A DNA stretch of 45,056 nucleotides from positions 1 through 45,056 of the forward strand of contig JANJTN010000108.1 in NCBI GenBank assembly GCA_024711065.1, given 5' to 3'. Under the pieces are notes generated by a model. It had not been told where the DNA came from. It worked only from the letters and a program-made list of their open reading frames with translations, and made no database searches. Of this stretch, positions 18,243 to 26,203 are shown one piece after another (within the stretch, counting starts at the first letter, position 1; each line of letters starts with the position of its first letter). This DNA comes from a bacterium (GTDB taxonomy: Bacteria; Bacteroidota; Ignavibacteria; Kapaibacteriales; Kapaibacteriaceae). The position numbers and the translations under genes are program-made.

Positions 18243-19603
18243 ACGTCTACGACAACGTCCTCAGTCTGATCGGACGCACACCCTTGGTGAAGCTCAATAC
18301 CGTAACGCACGGTATCGAAGCCCAGGTCTACGTCAAGCTCGAAAGCATGAATCCCGGCGGATCCGTGAAGGATCGCATCGGTATCGCCATGATCGAAGCG
18401 GCCGAGCGTGACGGACGGATCAAACCGGGCGATACGATCATCGAACCCACGTCGGGCAATACCGGGATCGGCGTCGCACTGGCAGCCCGTCTGAAGGGCT
18501 ACAAATGTCTGTTCGTGATGACGGACAAGGCTTCACAGGAACGTGTCCGCTACCTGAAGGCTCTTGGCGCTGATGTGCTGATCGTGTCGAGCGCCGCCAA
18601 GATGTCGTCCCCAGAGTACTACTGGAACACCGCCAAACGCCTGTCGGAAGAGATCCCAGGGGCGATCATGCTGAACCAGTACGACAACCCGGCCAACCCC
18701 GATATTCACACGGCTACCACCGGTCCAGAGATCTGGGCCGACACGGACGGTACGATCACGCACTTCATCGCCGGCATCGGCACCGGTGGCACCATCACCG
18801 GCACCGCACGGTACTTGAAGCAGCAGAATCCGAACATCAAGGTGATCGCGGCCGATCCGGTGGGATCGGCGATCAAGACCTACAAGGAAACCGGACGACT
18901 GGTGGACGCCCTCCCCTACCTGATCGAAGGTGTGGGCCAGGAGCGCATTCCCGGTAACCTTGATCTGAAGGTGGTGGACGAGATCATCAATGTGAACGAC
19001 AAGGAAGCCTTCTCCATGGCCCGTCAGCTGGCCCGGGAAGAAGGGATCTTCTGTGGCGGCTCCTCCGGCATGAACATCGTGGCTGCACTTCGCGTAGCCA
19101 AGCTGTTACCGAAGGAAGCGGTGGTGGTGGCGATCATCTGCGACACAGGCGAGCGCTACCTGACCAAGCACCACTCCGATGAGTGGCTGAAAGAGAAGGA
19201 CCTGCTGGACGACAGTGTGGAGTTCATGATCCGCGATGCCGTTGCCGCCAAGCGCAGCCGTGGCACGCTGCCGGCACTCGTGTCGGTTCCCCCGCTGGCC
19301 ACCGTGCAGGAAGCCCTCTCGTTGATGAGCTCGTACGAGCTGAGCGAGATCCCGGTGATCGATCAGGGCACGGTGGTAGGTACCGCTCGCGAGAACAAAC
19401 TCATGGCCGCCGTGATCGAAGAACGGCGCGTGATCGAGCGTCCGGTGCAGGACGTGATGGATAAGCCTGCCACCATTATCGATGCCCATGAGGACATCAC
19501 CAAGGCGATCGAGCTACTGCGCAACGAACCCATGATCGTCGTCAGCGAGTTCAACAAGCCATCGGGTGTTCTTACTCGGCACGACATCCTCGAGTACCTG
19601 TAA
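18239..19603 (+). CDS. cbs: Cystathionine beta-synthase (PLP domain plus CBS pair)
   Basis: 454-residue PLP enzyme of beta-family fold type II, joining serine and homocysteine (or acting as a cysteine synthase). The PLP lysine is in NPGGSVKDRIG, the substrate loop is TSGNTGIG, and the phosphate loop is GTGGTITG. Unlike plain CysK, it carries a C-terminal pair of CBS motifs (~residues 335-454, for example SYELSEIPVIDQGTVVG and PSGVLTRHDILEYL), which usually bind adenosyl ligands for regulation. This architecture favours cystathionine beta-synthase over cysteine synthase, but activity cannot be separated by sequence alone. The start overlaps the ABC gene stop by ATGA. Confidence 0.9.
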   Translation: MNVYDNVLSLIGRTPLVKLNTVTHGIEAQVYVKLESMNPGGSVKDRIGIAMIEAAERDGRIKPGDTIIEPTSGNTGIGVALAARLKGYKCLFVMTDKASQERVRYLKALGADVLIVSSAAKMSSPEYYWNTAKRLSEEIPGAIMLNQYDNPANPDIHTATTGPEIWADTDGTITHFIAGIGTGGTITGTARYLKQQNPNIKVIAADPVGSAIKTYKETGRLVDALPYLIEGVGQERIPGNLDLKVVDEIINVNDKEAFSMARQLAREEGIFCGGSSGMNIVAALRVAKLLPKEAVVVAIICDTGERYLTKHHSDEWLKEKDLLDDSVEFMIRDAVAAKRSRGTLPALVSVPPLATVQEALSLMSSYELSEIPVIDQGTVVGTARENKLMAAVIEERRVIERPVQDVMDKPATIIDAHEDITKAIELLRNEPMIVVSEFNKPSGVLTRHDILEYL

Positions 19604-19656
19604 CTGAAACTTCGTGCCAGTGCATGCGTTTGGGGCCTTCATCTTTTGGAGGTCCC

Positions 19657-20109
19657 ATGAAAACGCTCTTGCTCCTCGTTGCCACCGTCAGCATACTGGC
19701 CGTAGGCTGCACCGAGTCTTCCACCGATCCCGTTCCGGGATACTACGTGTCTTCCCGCGTGAACGGCTCCTCATTCGATGCCGATCGCATGAGTGCCACT
19801 ACTACGTCGGACATGATCATCATTACGGCTCAAACGTCCGACGGAAAACGCCTGGAGCTGATGCTGCGCGACACGCACATCGATCAGTTCGACCTGGGCA
19901 GTGACTCTTACAATCAGGCGGTCCTGCAGGTTGGTCCCAACCCGGCACAACGCTACGTAGCCAAGTACAAAGTGGGCGAAGGCCGCGTGGTGATCTCTCG
20001 CCGCATCCCCTCGGAAATGACCGGTACGTTCGCCTTCACAGGCAAGAATGCCAATGGCGAATCGCTCAAGGTGGAAAGGGGCTCGTTCCGCGTCCGCCTG
20101 ATGCAGTAA
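19657..20109 (+). CDS. Putative lipoprotein, DUF6252-like
   Basis: 150-residue predicted lipoprotein. The signal MKTLLLLVATVSILAVGC ends in a lipobox-like VGC, so Cys18 would be lipidated. The mature part has the pattern SRVNGSSFDADRMSATT, then IIITAQTSDGKRLELML and a GTFAF strand, resembling small beta-rich DUF6252-type lipoproteins of Bacteroidota. The start at 19657 is supported by GGAGG at 19648-19652 with 4-nt spacing. No function is known. A 7-copy 14-bp tandem array begins 23 bp after its stop. Confidence 0.72.
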   Translation: MKTLLLLVATVSILAVGCTESSTDPVPGYYVSSRVNGSSFDADRMSATTTSDMIIITAQTSDGKRLELMLRDTHIDQFDLGSDSYNQAVLQVGPNPAQRYVAKYKVGEGRVVISRRIPSEMTGTFAFTGKNANGESLKVERGSFRVRLMQ

Positions 20110-20132
20110 GAGCTGGAAGTCTGAGTCGGGAA

Positions 20133-20230
20133 GTCAGCGACGGTAGGTCAGCGACGGCACGTCAGCGACGGTAGGTCAGCGACGGTAGGTCAGCGACGGT
20201 AGGTCAGCGACGGTAGGTCAGCGACGGTCT
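20133..20230. repeat. Tandem array, seven 14-bp units (GTCAGCGACGGTAG)
   Basis: Seven contiguous 14-bp copies. Units 1 and 3-6 are identical, unit 2 ends CAC instead of TAG, and the last ends TCT. It fills most of the gap between two convergent genes (lipoprotein stop 20109, SDR stop 20242). No spacers, so it is not a CRISPR. Confidence 0.97.
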
Positions 20231-20241
20231 ACCAAGTGCGC

Positions 20242-21063
20242 TTACTCCGTTGGCTTCCACCAGGTCAGGTCGATGGCGTCTTCGCCACCGTCCACACCCA
20301 GCACTTCGCCGTTGATCCAGGCCGCTTCGTCGCGCACCAGCAGCGTGAGCACATTGGCTACGTCTTCCGGCGTGGTCAGCCGGTGGTACGGATTGCGCAT
20401 ATGGGCGTTGCCCATGATCAGGTCGTTGCCCGGGATCTTGGCCAGGGCCGGCGTGTAGGTAACCCCAGCACGGATGGCATTGGCCGTGATACCGTAGGGG
20501 GCTAGTTCGAGCGCGAGTTGGCGGCAGTAGCTCTCCATGGCAGCCTTGGCGGCCGACACGGCGCCATAGGTGGGCAGCACACGCGTGGAGCCGGCAGAGG
20601 TCAAGCCGGCGATGCGTCCACCACGAGCCATCAAGCCGTTGGTGACCACGTCCTGGGCATAGTAGACCAGGGAGTTGGCCATCACGTCCAGCGTCATTTC
20701 CAGGTTCTTCTGCGAGATCACGTCGGCGCCTTCGTGGGACACGAAGGGCTTGAGCGTTCCGAACGCCAGCGAATGCAGCATCAGCCGGATCGTTGCCCCG
20801 TCGTGCTTGGCAAACTCGTCCTTGATCGCCTCCATCAACTCAGCGCGCTTTTCAGCGTCGGCTGCGTTAACGTTCCAGAAGTGATGCCGCACGCCGATCG
20901 CGTCGAGTTCGGCACGCAGTTCTTCGACCTGCTTCATTCCGGCAGCACGGTCCAGGTGCACGCCCAGGATGTGATACCCCTGCTTGGCCAGCGCCAATGC
21001 GGCAGCTTTGCCGAAACCGCTGGAAGCGCCAAGAATGAGAACGTAGTGATTGTTCGATGCCAT
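20242..21063 (-). CDS. SDR-family enoyl-ACP reductase-like protein (FabL/FabI type)
   Basis: 273-residue short-chain dehydrogenase/reductase. The nucleotide site is GASSGFGKAAALALA at the N-terminus. The catalytic pair is Tyr and Lys in TYGAVSAAK, spaced Y-x6-K, which is the enoyl-ACP reductase spacing rather than the classical Y-x3-K. A HSLAFG motif also matches FabI/FabL. It therefore most likely reduces trans-2-enoyl-ACP in fatty-acid synthesis, though a non-fatty-acid SDR cannot be excluded. A good TTG/TAACTTTG promoter lies upstream (21107-21137 region), giving it its own start of transcription behind the CpcT-like gene. Confidence 0.85.
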   Translation of the reverse strand: MASNNHYVLILGASSGFGKAAALALAKQGYHILGVHLDRAAGMKQVEELRAELDAIGVRHHFWNVNAADAEKRAELMEAIKDEFAKHDGATIRLMLHSLAFGTLKPFVSHEGADVISQKNLEMTLDVMANSLVYYAQDVVTNGLMARGGRIAGLTSAGSTRVLPTYGAVSAAKAAMESYCRQLALELAPYGITANAIRAGVTYTPALAKIPGNDLIMGNAHMRNPYHRLTTPEDVANVLTLLVRDEAAWINGEVLGVDGGEDAIDLTWWKPTE

Positions 21064-21106
21064 TGCTGATCTACGCTGGAAAGAGGAACATGTGCAGAGC
21101 GAAGCG

Positions 21107-21137
21107 CAAAGTTAGCACCTCGACCCCGAACCAAGCC
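21107..21137 (-). promoter_or_regulatory. Bacteroidota-type promoter for the SDR gene
   Basis: On the minus strand TTG is followed by a 17-bp spacer and then TAACTTTG (21114 down to 21107), matching the TTG-N17-23-TAnnTTTG consensus. The ATG at 21063 lies about 43 bp downstream. The upstream end touches the AGGGGGCT motif at the CpcT-like stop. Confidence 0.6.
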
Positions 21138-21139
21138 CC

Positions 21140-21790
21140 CTACTTGCGCAGGAACACGTAGCCGCCTTTGACAGCACCCCAGACCTGTTCGTCGGCAGCA
21201 CTCCAGCCACGGTCCCAGCTGAGCATGCCTTGAGCGCGGATCTCGACCTCGGTGGTGGCATAACTCGCCCCCTGCAGGTCGGACCGACACGCGGTGCCGT
21301 GCGTGCGGCCGATGAACGACTCTCCGGTGGCCTGCAGGTATACTTCACAACCGCGACGCAAGCGCAACGCGTCCGGGTCAAGACCATCGAGCAGCGACGG
21401 ATCCTGCCAGGCACCGATCACACTCTTCGGATCCGGCAGTTCGTAGATCACACTCTCGAACATGCCTTCTTCGACGCGATTCACATGATAGATGCGCTGG
21501 CGATATGGTGCTTGGGGTTTGCTGGCCATCGCCTGTTCCACGTAGAACCATCCACCATCGGTGCGGTCGGTCCAGATCCGCTTCATGTGCAGTTCGATGT
21601 GGAGGTAGGTGGTATCGGTTCGGCTTTGGCGTTCACTGGAGAAATCGCCATCCATCCACGTGAGGAGCGAGTCCAGATCCTCGTCTCGCTTCGCGGTCTG
21701 CGCCATGCCGGGAAGTGCTCCGCCAAGACAAGTCAGCAAGGCAAGGCCAAGCATCCACCTGTGAGCTCTGCGTCGTGCGTGTGTACTCAT
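21140..21790 (-). CDS. CpcT/CpeT-like (chromophore lyase family) exported protein
   Basis: 216 residues with an N-terminal signal peptide (hydrophobic stretch at ~13-30 ending GMAQT). The mature part carries CpcT/CpeT family features: LLTWMDGDFSSERQ near the start, then GGWFYVEQAM, PYRQRIYHV and the late GCEVYLQ and FIGRTHGTAC blocks. In cyanobacteria the family attaches bilins to phycobiliproteins, but many non-phototrophs carry exported homologues of unknown role, and no phycobiliprotein is seen here. The start overlaps the mutL stop by ATGA. The stop codon is part of a TAGGGGGCT motif copy. Confidence 0.78.
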   Translation of the reverse strand: MSTHARRRAHRWMLGLALLTCLGGALPGMAQTAKRDEDLDSLLTWMDGDFSSERQSRTDTTYLHIELHMKRIWTDRTDGGWFYVEQAMASKPQAPYRQRIYHVNRVEEGMFESVIYELPDPKSVIGAWQDPSLLDGLDPDALRLRRGCEVYLQATGESFIGRTHGTACRSDLQGASYATTEVEIRAQGMLSWDRGWSAADEQVWGAVKGGYVFLRK

Positions 21791-23568
21791 CGGAATCGTT
21801 GGGTTAGTTCGTCGATCGGGATCACCACGTAGGTTGGCAGACCATGCGGTGTGAGTTGCGGCACCTTGCAGGAGAACAGGTCCTGGATCAGCGCCCGCAT
21901 CTCACTGGCAGTAAGGGGCTGACCACGCCGTATCGCCTGCCGAGCAGCAAATGCAGCAGCCACGCGTTCGCGACGCTGCTCGCGCGGTAGACGTCCAGCC
22001 TCCTCCAGGGATTGCAGGATCGCATCCAGCGTCTGCTGCTCATTGCCCGGCTGGACGTCGATCGGGACGGCATGGATCTCGATCGGACCCTTGGACGTGA
22101 TCTCTACGCGGAACCCCAGAGCGGTAAGCTCATCGAGATACTCACGCAGAATGGCCACGTGCGATGGCGACAACCGCACATCCACCGCGAACAAGAGCGC
22201 CTGACCGCCACGGTCGCCTTCGTTGCTTCGGCGCATGGCTTGTTCGAAGAGGATCCGCTCGTGTGCCGCATGCTGATCGATCACGACCAGGCCCTCGGCC
22301 GACGTGGTCAGAATGTACTGCCGACCTACGTGCAGCGCCTCCCCGGCGTCGGTTTCCTCACGCCCGAACAGGGCATCGATCCCACGCTGCTCAGCCGGTG
22401 TTACGGCACGCACGTCGGACCCGCGGGATCGTAGCGGAGGGACACCGCTGGCGAGATGTCCCGTCTGGATCTCACCCGTGAGCCGGTTCACCACGGTGGG
22501 TGGCTCGTTGCCGTGGCGAGGGAGCGATTGCAAGGGACGCTCGGCCAAAGGGACGTCGGCCAGGAAGGACGGGATCACATTGTGCTGTTGCAGGGCCGAA
22601 GTCACGGCGTGCTGCACCAGCAGGTAGATCGAACGCTCGTCCTCGAACTTGACCTCGTGTTTCTGGGGGTGGACGTTCACATCCACCCGTTGCGGATCCA
22701 CCGTGATGTGCAGGACGAACAACGGATGCTGTCCGGCGTCCAGCAGGTGCTCGTAGGCCGAGATCACGGCGTGTCCCAGAGACCGGCTGGAGATCGGGCG
22801 GCCGTTCAGAAAGAAGTACTGGCCGGAGCGGCTCTGGCGTGCCACCGACGGCAAACCAACGAAGCCCTCTACGGCAACGTCTCGGTCGCCCCCTTCCACC
22901 GACACCAGATCCTGGGAGCGCACCTTGAGCAGGTCCTGCATGCGACGTCGGAGCTCTGCGGGACGCACGTCGAACACCAGTGTGTCGGCATCGTAGAACG
23001 TAAAACGCAGGTCGGGCCGTGCCAACGCCATACGCTGCATGGTCTCGCTGATGTGTCGGAACTCAGTCAGATCGCTCTTCAGGAACTTGCGCCGTGCCGG
23101 CACGTTGTAGAACAGGTTGCGCACCAGTACCTGCGTGCCAACGTCTCCGCCGCCGGGTCGGATCTCGGCGGGTGTACCGGGACGCGAGATCAGTTGATAG
23201 CCAACATCTTGACCGATCCTTCTGGATCGAACCTCAAGATCGGCTACGGCGGCGATCGATGCCAGGGCCTCTCCGCGAAAGCCGAGCGTGCGAATGGCAT
23301 GCAGGTCCTGATCGGACGCGATCTTGCTGGTGGCATGCCGTACGATGCTGAGCTCGAGATCTTCCCGGACCATGCCCTTGCCGTCGTCGATCACATGGAT
23401 CAGCTGTTTGCCGGCCTCACGAACGACCACCGTGATGGACGTTGCCCCGGCATCGATGGCGTTCTCCACCAGCTCCTTCACTACCGAGTCCGGACGCTGC
23501 ACCACCTCGCCGGCGGCGATCTGGTTGGCCAGGTGGTCTGGCAGGATCCTGATGAGAGCGTCAGACAT
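21787..23568 (-). CDS. mutL: DNA mismatch repair protein MutL (endonuclease type)
   Basis: 593 residues. The N-terminal GHKL ATPase shows IAAGEVVQRPDSVVKELVENAIDAG, the DDGKGM motif and GFRGEALASIA. The C-terminal dimerisation/endonuclease domain carries DQHAAHERILFE, a fit to the DQHA(x)2E(x)4E metal site, so it should nick DNA itself, as in MutH-less bacteria. I chose the ATG at 23568 because MSDALIRILPDHLANQI is the canonical start; the in-frame extension upstream lies over the CrtC-like gene. It overlaps that gene's 3' end by 8 bp and the CpcT-like gene by ATGA. Confidence 0.95.
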   Translation of the reverse strand: MSDALIRILPDHLANQIAAGEVVQRPDSVVKELVENAIDAGATSITVVVREAGKQLIHVIDDGKGMVREDLELSIVRHATSKIASDQDLHAIRTLGFRGEALASIAAVADLEVRSRRIGQDVGYQLISRPGTPAEIRPGGGDVGTQVLVRNLFYNVPARRKFLKSDLTEFRHISETMQRMALARPDLRFTFYDADTLVFDVRPAELRRRMQDLLKVRSQDLVSVEGGDRDVAVEGFVGLPSVARQSRSGQYFFLNGRPISSRSLGHAVISAYEHLLDAGQHPLFVLHITVDPQRVDVNVHPQKHEVKFEDERSIYLLVQHAVTSALQQHNVIPSFLADVPLAERPLQSLPRHGNEPPTVVNRLTGEIQTGHLASGVPPLRSRGSDVRAVTPAEQRGIDALFGREETDAGEALHVGRQYILTTSAEGLVVIDQHAAHERILFEQAMRRSNEGDRGGQALLFAVDVRLSPSHVAILREYLDELTALGFRVEITSKGPIEIHAVPIDVQPGNEQQTLDAILQSLEEAGRLPREQRRERVAAAFAARQAIRRGQPLTASEMRALIQDLFSCKVPQLTPHGLPTYVVIPIDELTQRFR

Positions 23569-24517
23569 GTCGGAAGAATGGGAGTCTGAGAAAGGGTTGT
23601 ATCCACGCGGAGCCGAGTCGGTCGGCTCGCATATACTCGGAGGTTCCCAGTCCTTGCGGAACTCCATCGAGCGTCCAGACGGAAAGATACCGTTGATAGA
23701 ACGGACCGTGCTCCACAATTCGCCGCTGATCGCAGACCACCGTGCGCAGAGTACCATCCGCGGCGCGTCCTCGAATCACGATCCGCCGGGCGGTCCGGAG
23801 ACCCATCATCGTAAGTCTGCGAGCCTGCAGGTCGATCTGCAGGTCCGTCCACGGCTGCACGTGATCAGCCCCCTGCCGAACCTCTCCGCAGAACAGGAAG
23901 GGCTCTGCGGCATTGGGCGCGAGCAGGTACACGAGCGTGCGGTCGGGACCATGGACCCGACCCCAGTACCAGTCCTTGAAGTCGGCCTGCAACGGTCGGC
24001 GTCCGGTGTTGTGATCACGATACGCCAGCCCTGTCCACCCGGCCGAGGCCAGCTCTACACCGTGCTCGCGCAGGGACAGCTCCACCGTGGCCTGCACGCG
24101 CGGCGCCACCAGCACCCACGCATGATCGGCTTGGTACGACCCTTTGGATCGCAAGGGGCTTTCCTGAGTGGTCACGCGAGCCACAAGGCTGTTGGTCTGA
24201 TCCGGAAGCGTGGTATCGATCTCGAAGGTCTGATCCGGAACGCAAAACGCCGATTCGGGAACCTCGCGAAAAGCAAAGGCGACCCGCCGGCCGTGGTGAT
24301 ACGCGCTCACGGCGTATCCGCAATGGTTGTGGGGTGGAGCGTGACCGCTGTGCTGCGCCTGTAGGTACGCCGGCGACATCGGCATGCCACGGAACACGAT
24401 CATCACTACGCCCCACGCCCCATCGGGCGAGAGCGCGTCGACGTACCACCATTCATACGCACCATGTTCGATATGGCGGTGGTCGATATCATGATCGGGT
24501 CCGAATAACAGATCCAT
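23561..24517 (-). CDS. CrtC-like carotenoid 1,2-hydratase
   Basis: 318-residue protein resembling carotenoid 1,2-hydratase (CrtC/CruF functional group), which adds water to the terminal psi-end of carotenoids. Visible family features: AYEWWYVDALSPDG near residue 20, an internal PHNHCGYAVSAY block, WTGLAYRDHNTGRRPL and FKDWYWGRVHGPDRTLVYLL. No signal peptide. I chose the ATG at 24517, which abuts the divergent CATATG dyad; a 7-codon extension would overlap the divergent region. The neighbouring glycosyltransferase supports a carotenoid-glycoside role. Confidence is moderate because related hydroxyneurosporene-synthase folds include enzymes of other function. Confidence 0.75.
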   Translation of the reverse strand: MDLLFGPDHDIDHRHIEHGAYEWWYVDALSPDGAWGVVMIVFRGMPMSPAYLQAQHSGHAPPHNHCGYAVSAYHHGRRVAFAFREVPESAFCVPDQTFEIDTTLPDQTNSLVARVTTQESPLRSKGSYQADHAWVLVAPRVQATVELSLREHGVELASAGWTGLAYRDHNTGRRPLQADFKDWYWGRVHGPDRTLVYLLAPNAAEPFLFCGEVRQGADHVQPWTDLQIDLQARRLTMMGLRTARRIVIRGRAADGTLRTVVCDQRRIVEHGPFYQRYLSVWTLDGVPQGLGTSEYMRADRLGSAWIQPFLRLPFFRHV

Positions 24518-24537
24518 ATGAACCTTCCGGCAGGTCA

Positions 24538-24545
24538 CAAAGTTA
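24538..24545 (-). promoter_or_regulatory. Candidate -7 element of the CrtC-like/mutL operon
   Basis: TAACTTTG on the minus strand matches TAnnTTTG and lies 20 bp before the ATG at 24517. No well-spaced TTG is obvious upstream, so only the -7 box is supported. Confidence 0.45.
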
Positions 24546-24574
24546 TCACCTCAACCTTCGTAGGTTTCTTGAAC

Positions 24575-25777
24575 ATGTCCACGCCCGAACTGGTTCTCCT
24601 CGGCTATCAAGGCTTGATCACGGCAGTGATCCTGGGGCTTCTGTGGGTTACCCTGCTGAACCTGCTGCATTTCAAGCGCTTGCCGTTACGCGGACGGATG
24701 GATCGTGCAGCAGCACCTCTGGTATCGATTCTGATACCGGCGCGCAACGAAGAGCGCTGCATCGAAGCCTGCGTGCAGAGCGTGTGCTCGCAGCACTACC
24801 CTGCCGTGGAAGTGATCGTGCTGAACGACCACAGTACCGATGCCACGGGCGAGATCCTGCGTCGGCTGCAGGTGAAATACCCCTCGCTGCGTGTGCTCGA
24901 CGGCAGCCCCCTTCCCGATGGATGGGTGGGCAAGTCCTGGGCGTGCCAGCAGCTGTCCGAACAGGCCACGGGCGAATACCTGCTCTTCACGGACGCCGAC
25001 ACGGTTCACGGACCCGAGACCGTTGGAGCCTCGGTCGATCTGGCTCATGAGCACCGATTGGACCTGTTCTCGATGATCCCATTCGAAGAGATGGGCACGT
25101 TTGCCGAACACGCCGTGATCCCGATGGTCCATATGCTGTACTTCAGCTACTTGCCGAATCATCTGATCCTGAATGATCGGCGGACGTCCCTGAGTGCCGC
25201 CAATGGCCAGTTCATGTTCTTCCGTGCCGAAGCCTATCGCGACATCGGCGGACATACTGCGGTACACGACGCGTTGGTCGAGGATGTGTTCCTTGCCAAG
25301 GCCATGAAGGGGGCCGGCAAGCGGATCGCCCTGGTAGACGGTTCTCGGCATGTCTGGTGCCGCATGTATACGTCGGCGCGCGAGGTCACACGCGGCTTCT
25401 CCAAGAACCTCTTTGCCGGAACGGGCTACAATCTGCCGCTCACGCTGCTCTTCCTCGTGCACCTGATCACGGCCTTCGTCGTGCCGGTGGTGTTCGTGTT
25501 GACCAGCGCATACCTGCTGACCACCACGCCCCGAGCCATGATGAGCGCTGCGTATGAGTGGGGCTTGTTCGCCCTGCCAGCCACTCAGATCATGATCGTG
25601 GCGATCATTCGTCTAATGATCGCCCGGCGATTTGGCATGCCCTGGTGGCACCTGTTCCTTCAGCCGATCACGGCCATCTGGACGGTGATAATCGGGATCA
25701 ACGCGATCCGCTGGGCGTACTCGGCTCGAGGATCCGAGTGGAAAGGTCGGCATTATACACGACAGCGAACCCTATGA
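24575..25777 (+). CDS. Membrane glycosyltransferase family 2 (CruC/CrtQ-like)
   Basis: 400-residue GT2 enzyme. An N-terminal helix (~8-30) is followed by the nucleotide-sugar domain: SILIPARNEE (~52), NDHSTDAT, the DxD-type FTDADT (~139) and EDVFLAKAM (~236). Three or four C-terminal helices follow. The PDGWVGKSWACQQLS segment is typical of carotenoid and lipid glycosyltransferases (CruC, CrtQ, HpnB-like). I chose the ATG at 24575, which leaves room for divergent promoters; an earlier in-frame ATG at 24518 directly abuts the CrtC-like start. With the divergent CrtC-like gene it suggests synthesis of a glycosylated carotenoid. The acceptor is inferred, not shown. Confidence 0.82.
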   Translation: MSTPELVLLGYQGLITAVILGLLWVTLLNLLHFKRLPLRGRMDRAAAPLVSILIPARNEERCIEACVQSVCSQHYPAVEVIVLNDHSTDATGEILRRLQVKYPSLRVLDGSPLPDGWVGKSWACQQLSEQATGEYLLFTDADTVHGPETVGASVDLAHEHRLDLFSMIPFEEMGTFAEHAVIPMVHMLYFSYLPNHLILNDRRTSLSAANGQFMFFRAEAYRDIGGHTAVHDALVEDVFLAKAMKGAGKRIALVDGSRHVWCRMYTSAREVTRGFSKNLFAGTGYNLPLTLLFLVHLITAFVVPVVFVLTSAYLLTTTPRAMMSAAYEWGLFALPATQIMIVAIIRLMIARRFGMPWWHLFLQPITAIWTVIIGINAIRWAYSARGSEWKGRHYTRQRTL

Positions 25778-26181
25778 GACAACCCTCCAAAGCCGAGCAG
25801 ATCCTGGACCTGTTCCTGCTGCGCACCACTCCTCCGGAGTACGCCGAGGAACAGCCCTATTACACCACCGGCTCGATCGTAGCCGCAGCGCTGATCCGTG
25901 TAGCGTTGATCGGCACCGCCGCCACGATCCTGAATGTGTCCTACGGCTCGACGACCTGGTGGTGGACCGCCGTGCTCTTTGCCTTCTGGGGTCTGGGCGT
26001 GTATCCCGCCTGGGTGCAGTATCAGCGGTTCAACGATGCCGTGGAGCAGCTGCACATCGATACGCTCTGCGGTCAATGCCGCCACTTCAATCCGACCAAC
26101 CAGTTGTGCATGATCCTGGACGTGCACGTGACCACCGAAGCACCGCCCTGCGAGGGTGAAGGTTGGGAACCCAAGGGGTAG
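25774..26181 (+). CDS. Two-helix membrane protein with C-terminal Cys4 motif, unknown
   Basis: 135 residues. Two transmembrane helices (about 34-53 and 60-78) are followed by a C-terminal tail with CGQCRHFNPTNQLC and a later PPCEGEGWEP, i.e. a CxxC...C...C set that probably binds zinc or an iron centre. I do not recognise the full-length family. The start overlaps the glycosyltransferase stop by ATGA, so it is coupled to it and may assist the same membrane pathway. No paralogue is visible in the window. Confidence 0.7.
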   Translation: MRQPSKAEQILDLFLLRTTPPEYAEEQPYYTTGSIVAAALIRVALIGTAATILNVSYGSTTWWWTAVLFAFWGLGVYPAWVQYQRFNDAVEQLHIDTLCGQCRHFNPTNQLCMILDVHVTTEAPPCEGEGWEPKG

Positions 26182-26203
26182 AAGAGAGGGTGAGAGGGTG
26201 GCG

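Noticed and set aside
20133-20230. CRISPR-like array
   Set aside because: Units are contiguous 14-bp copies with no spacers and no cas genes nearby.
22456-23589. 377-codon open frame antisense to mutL
   Set aside because: mutL has complete, convincing motifs; the antisense frame has none.
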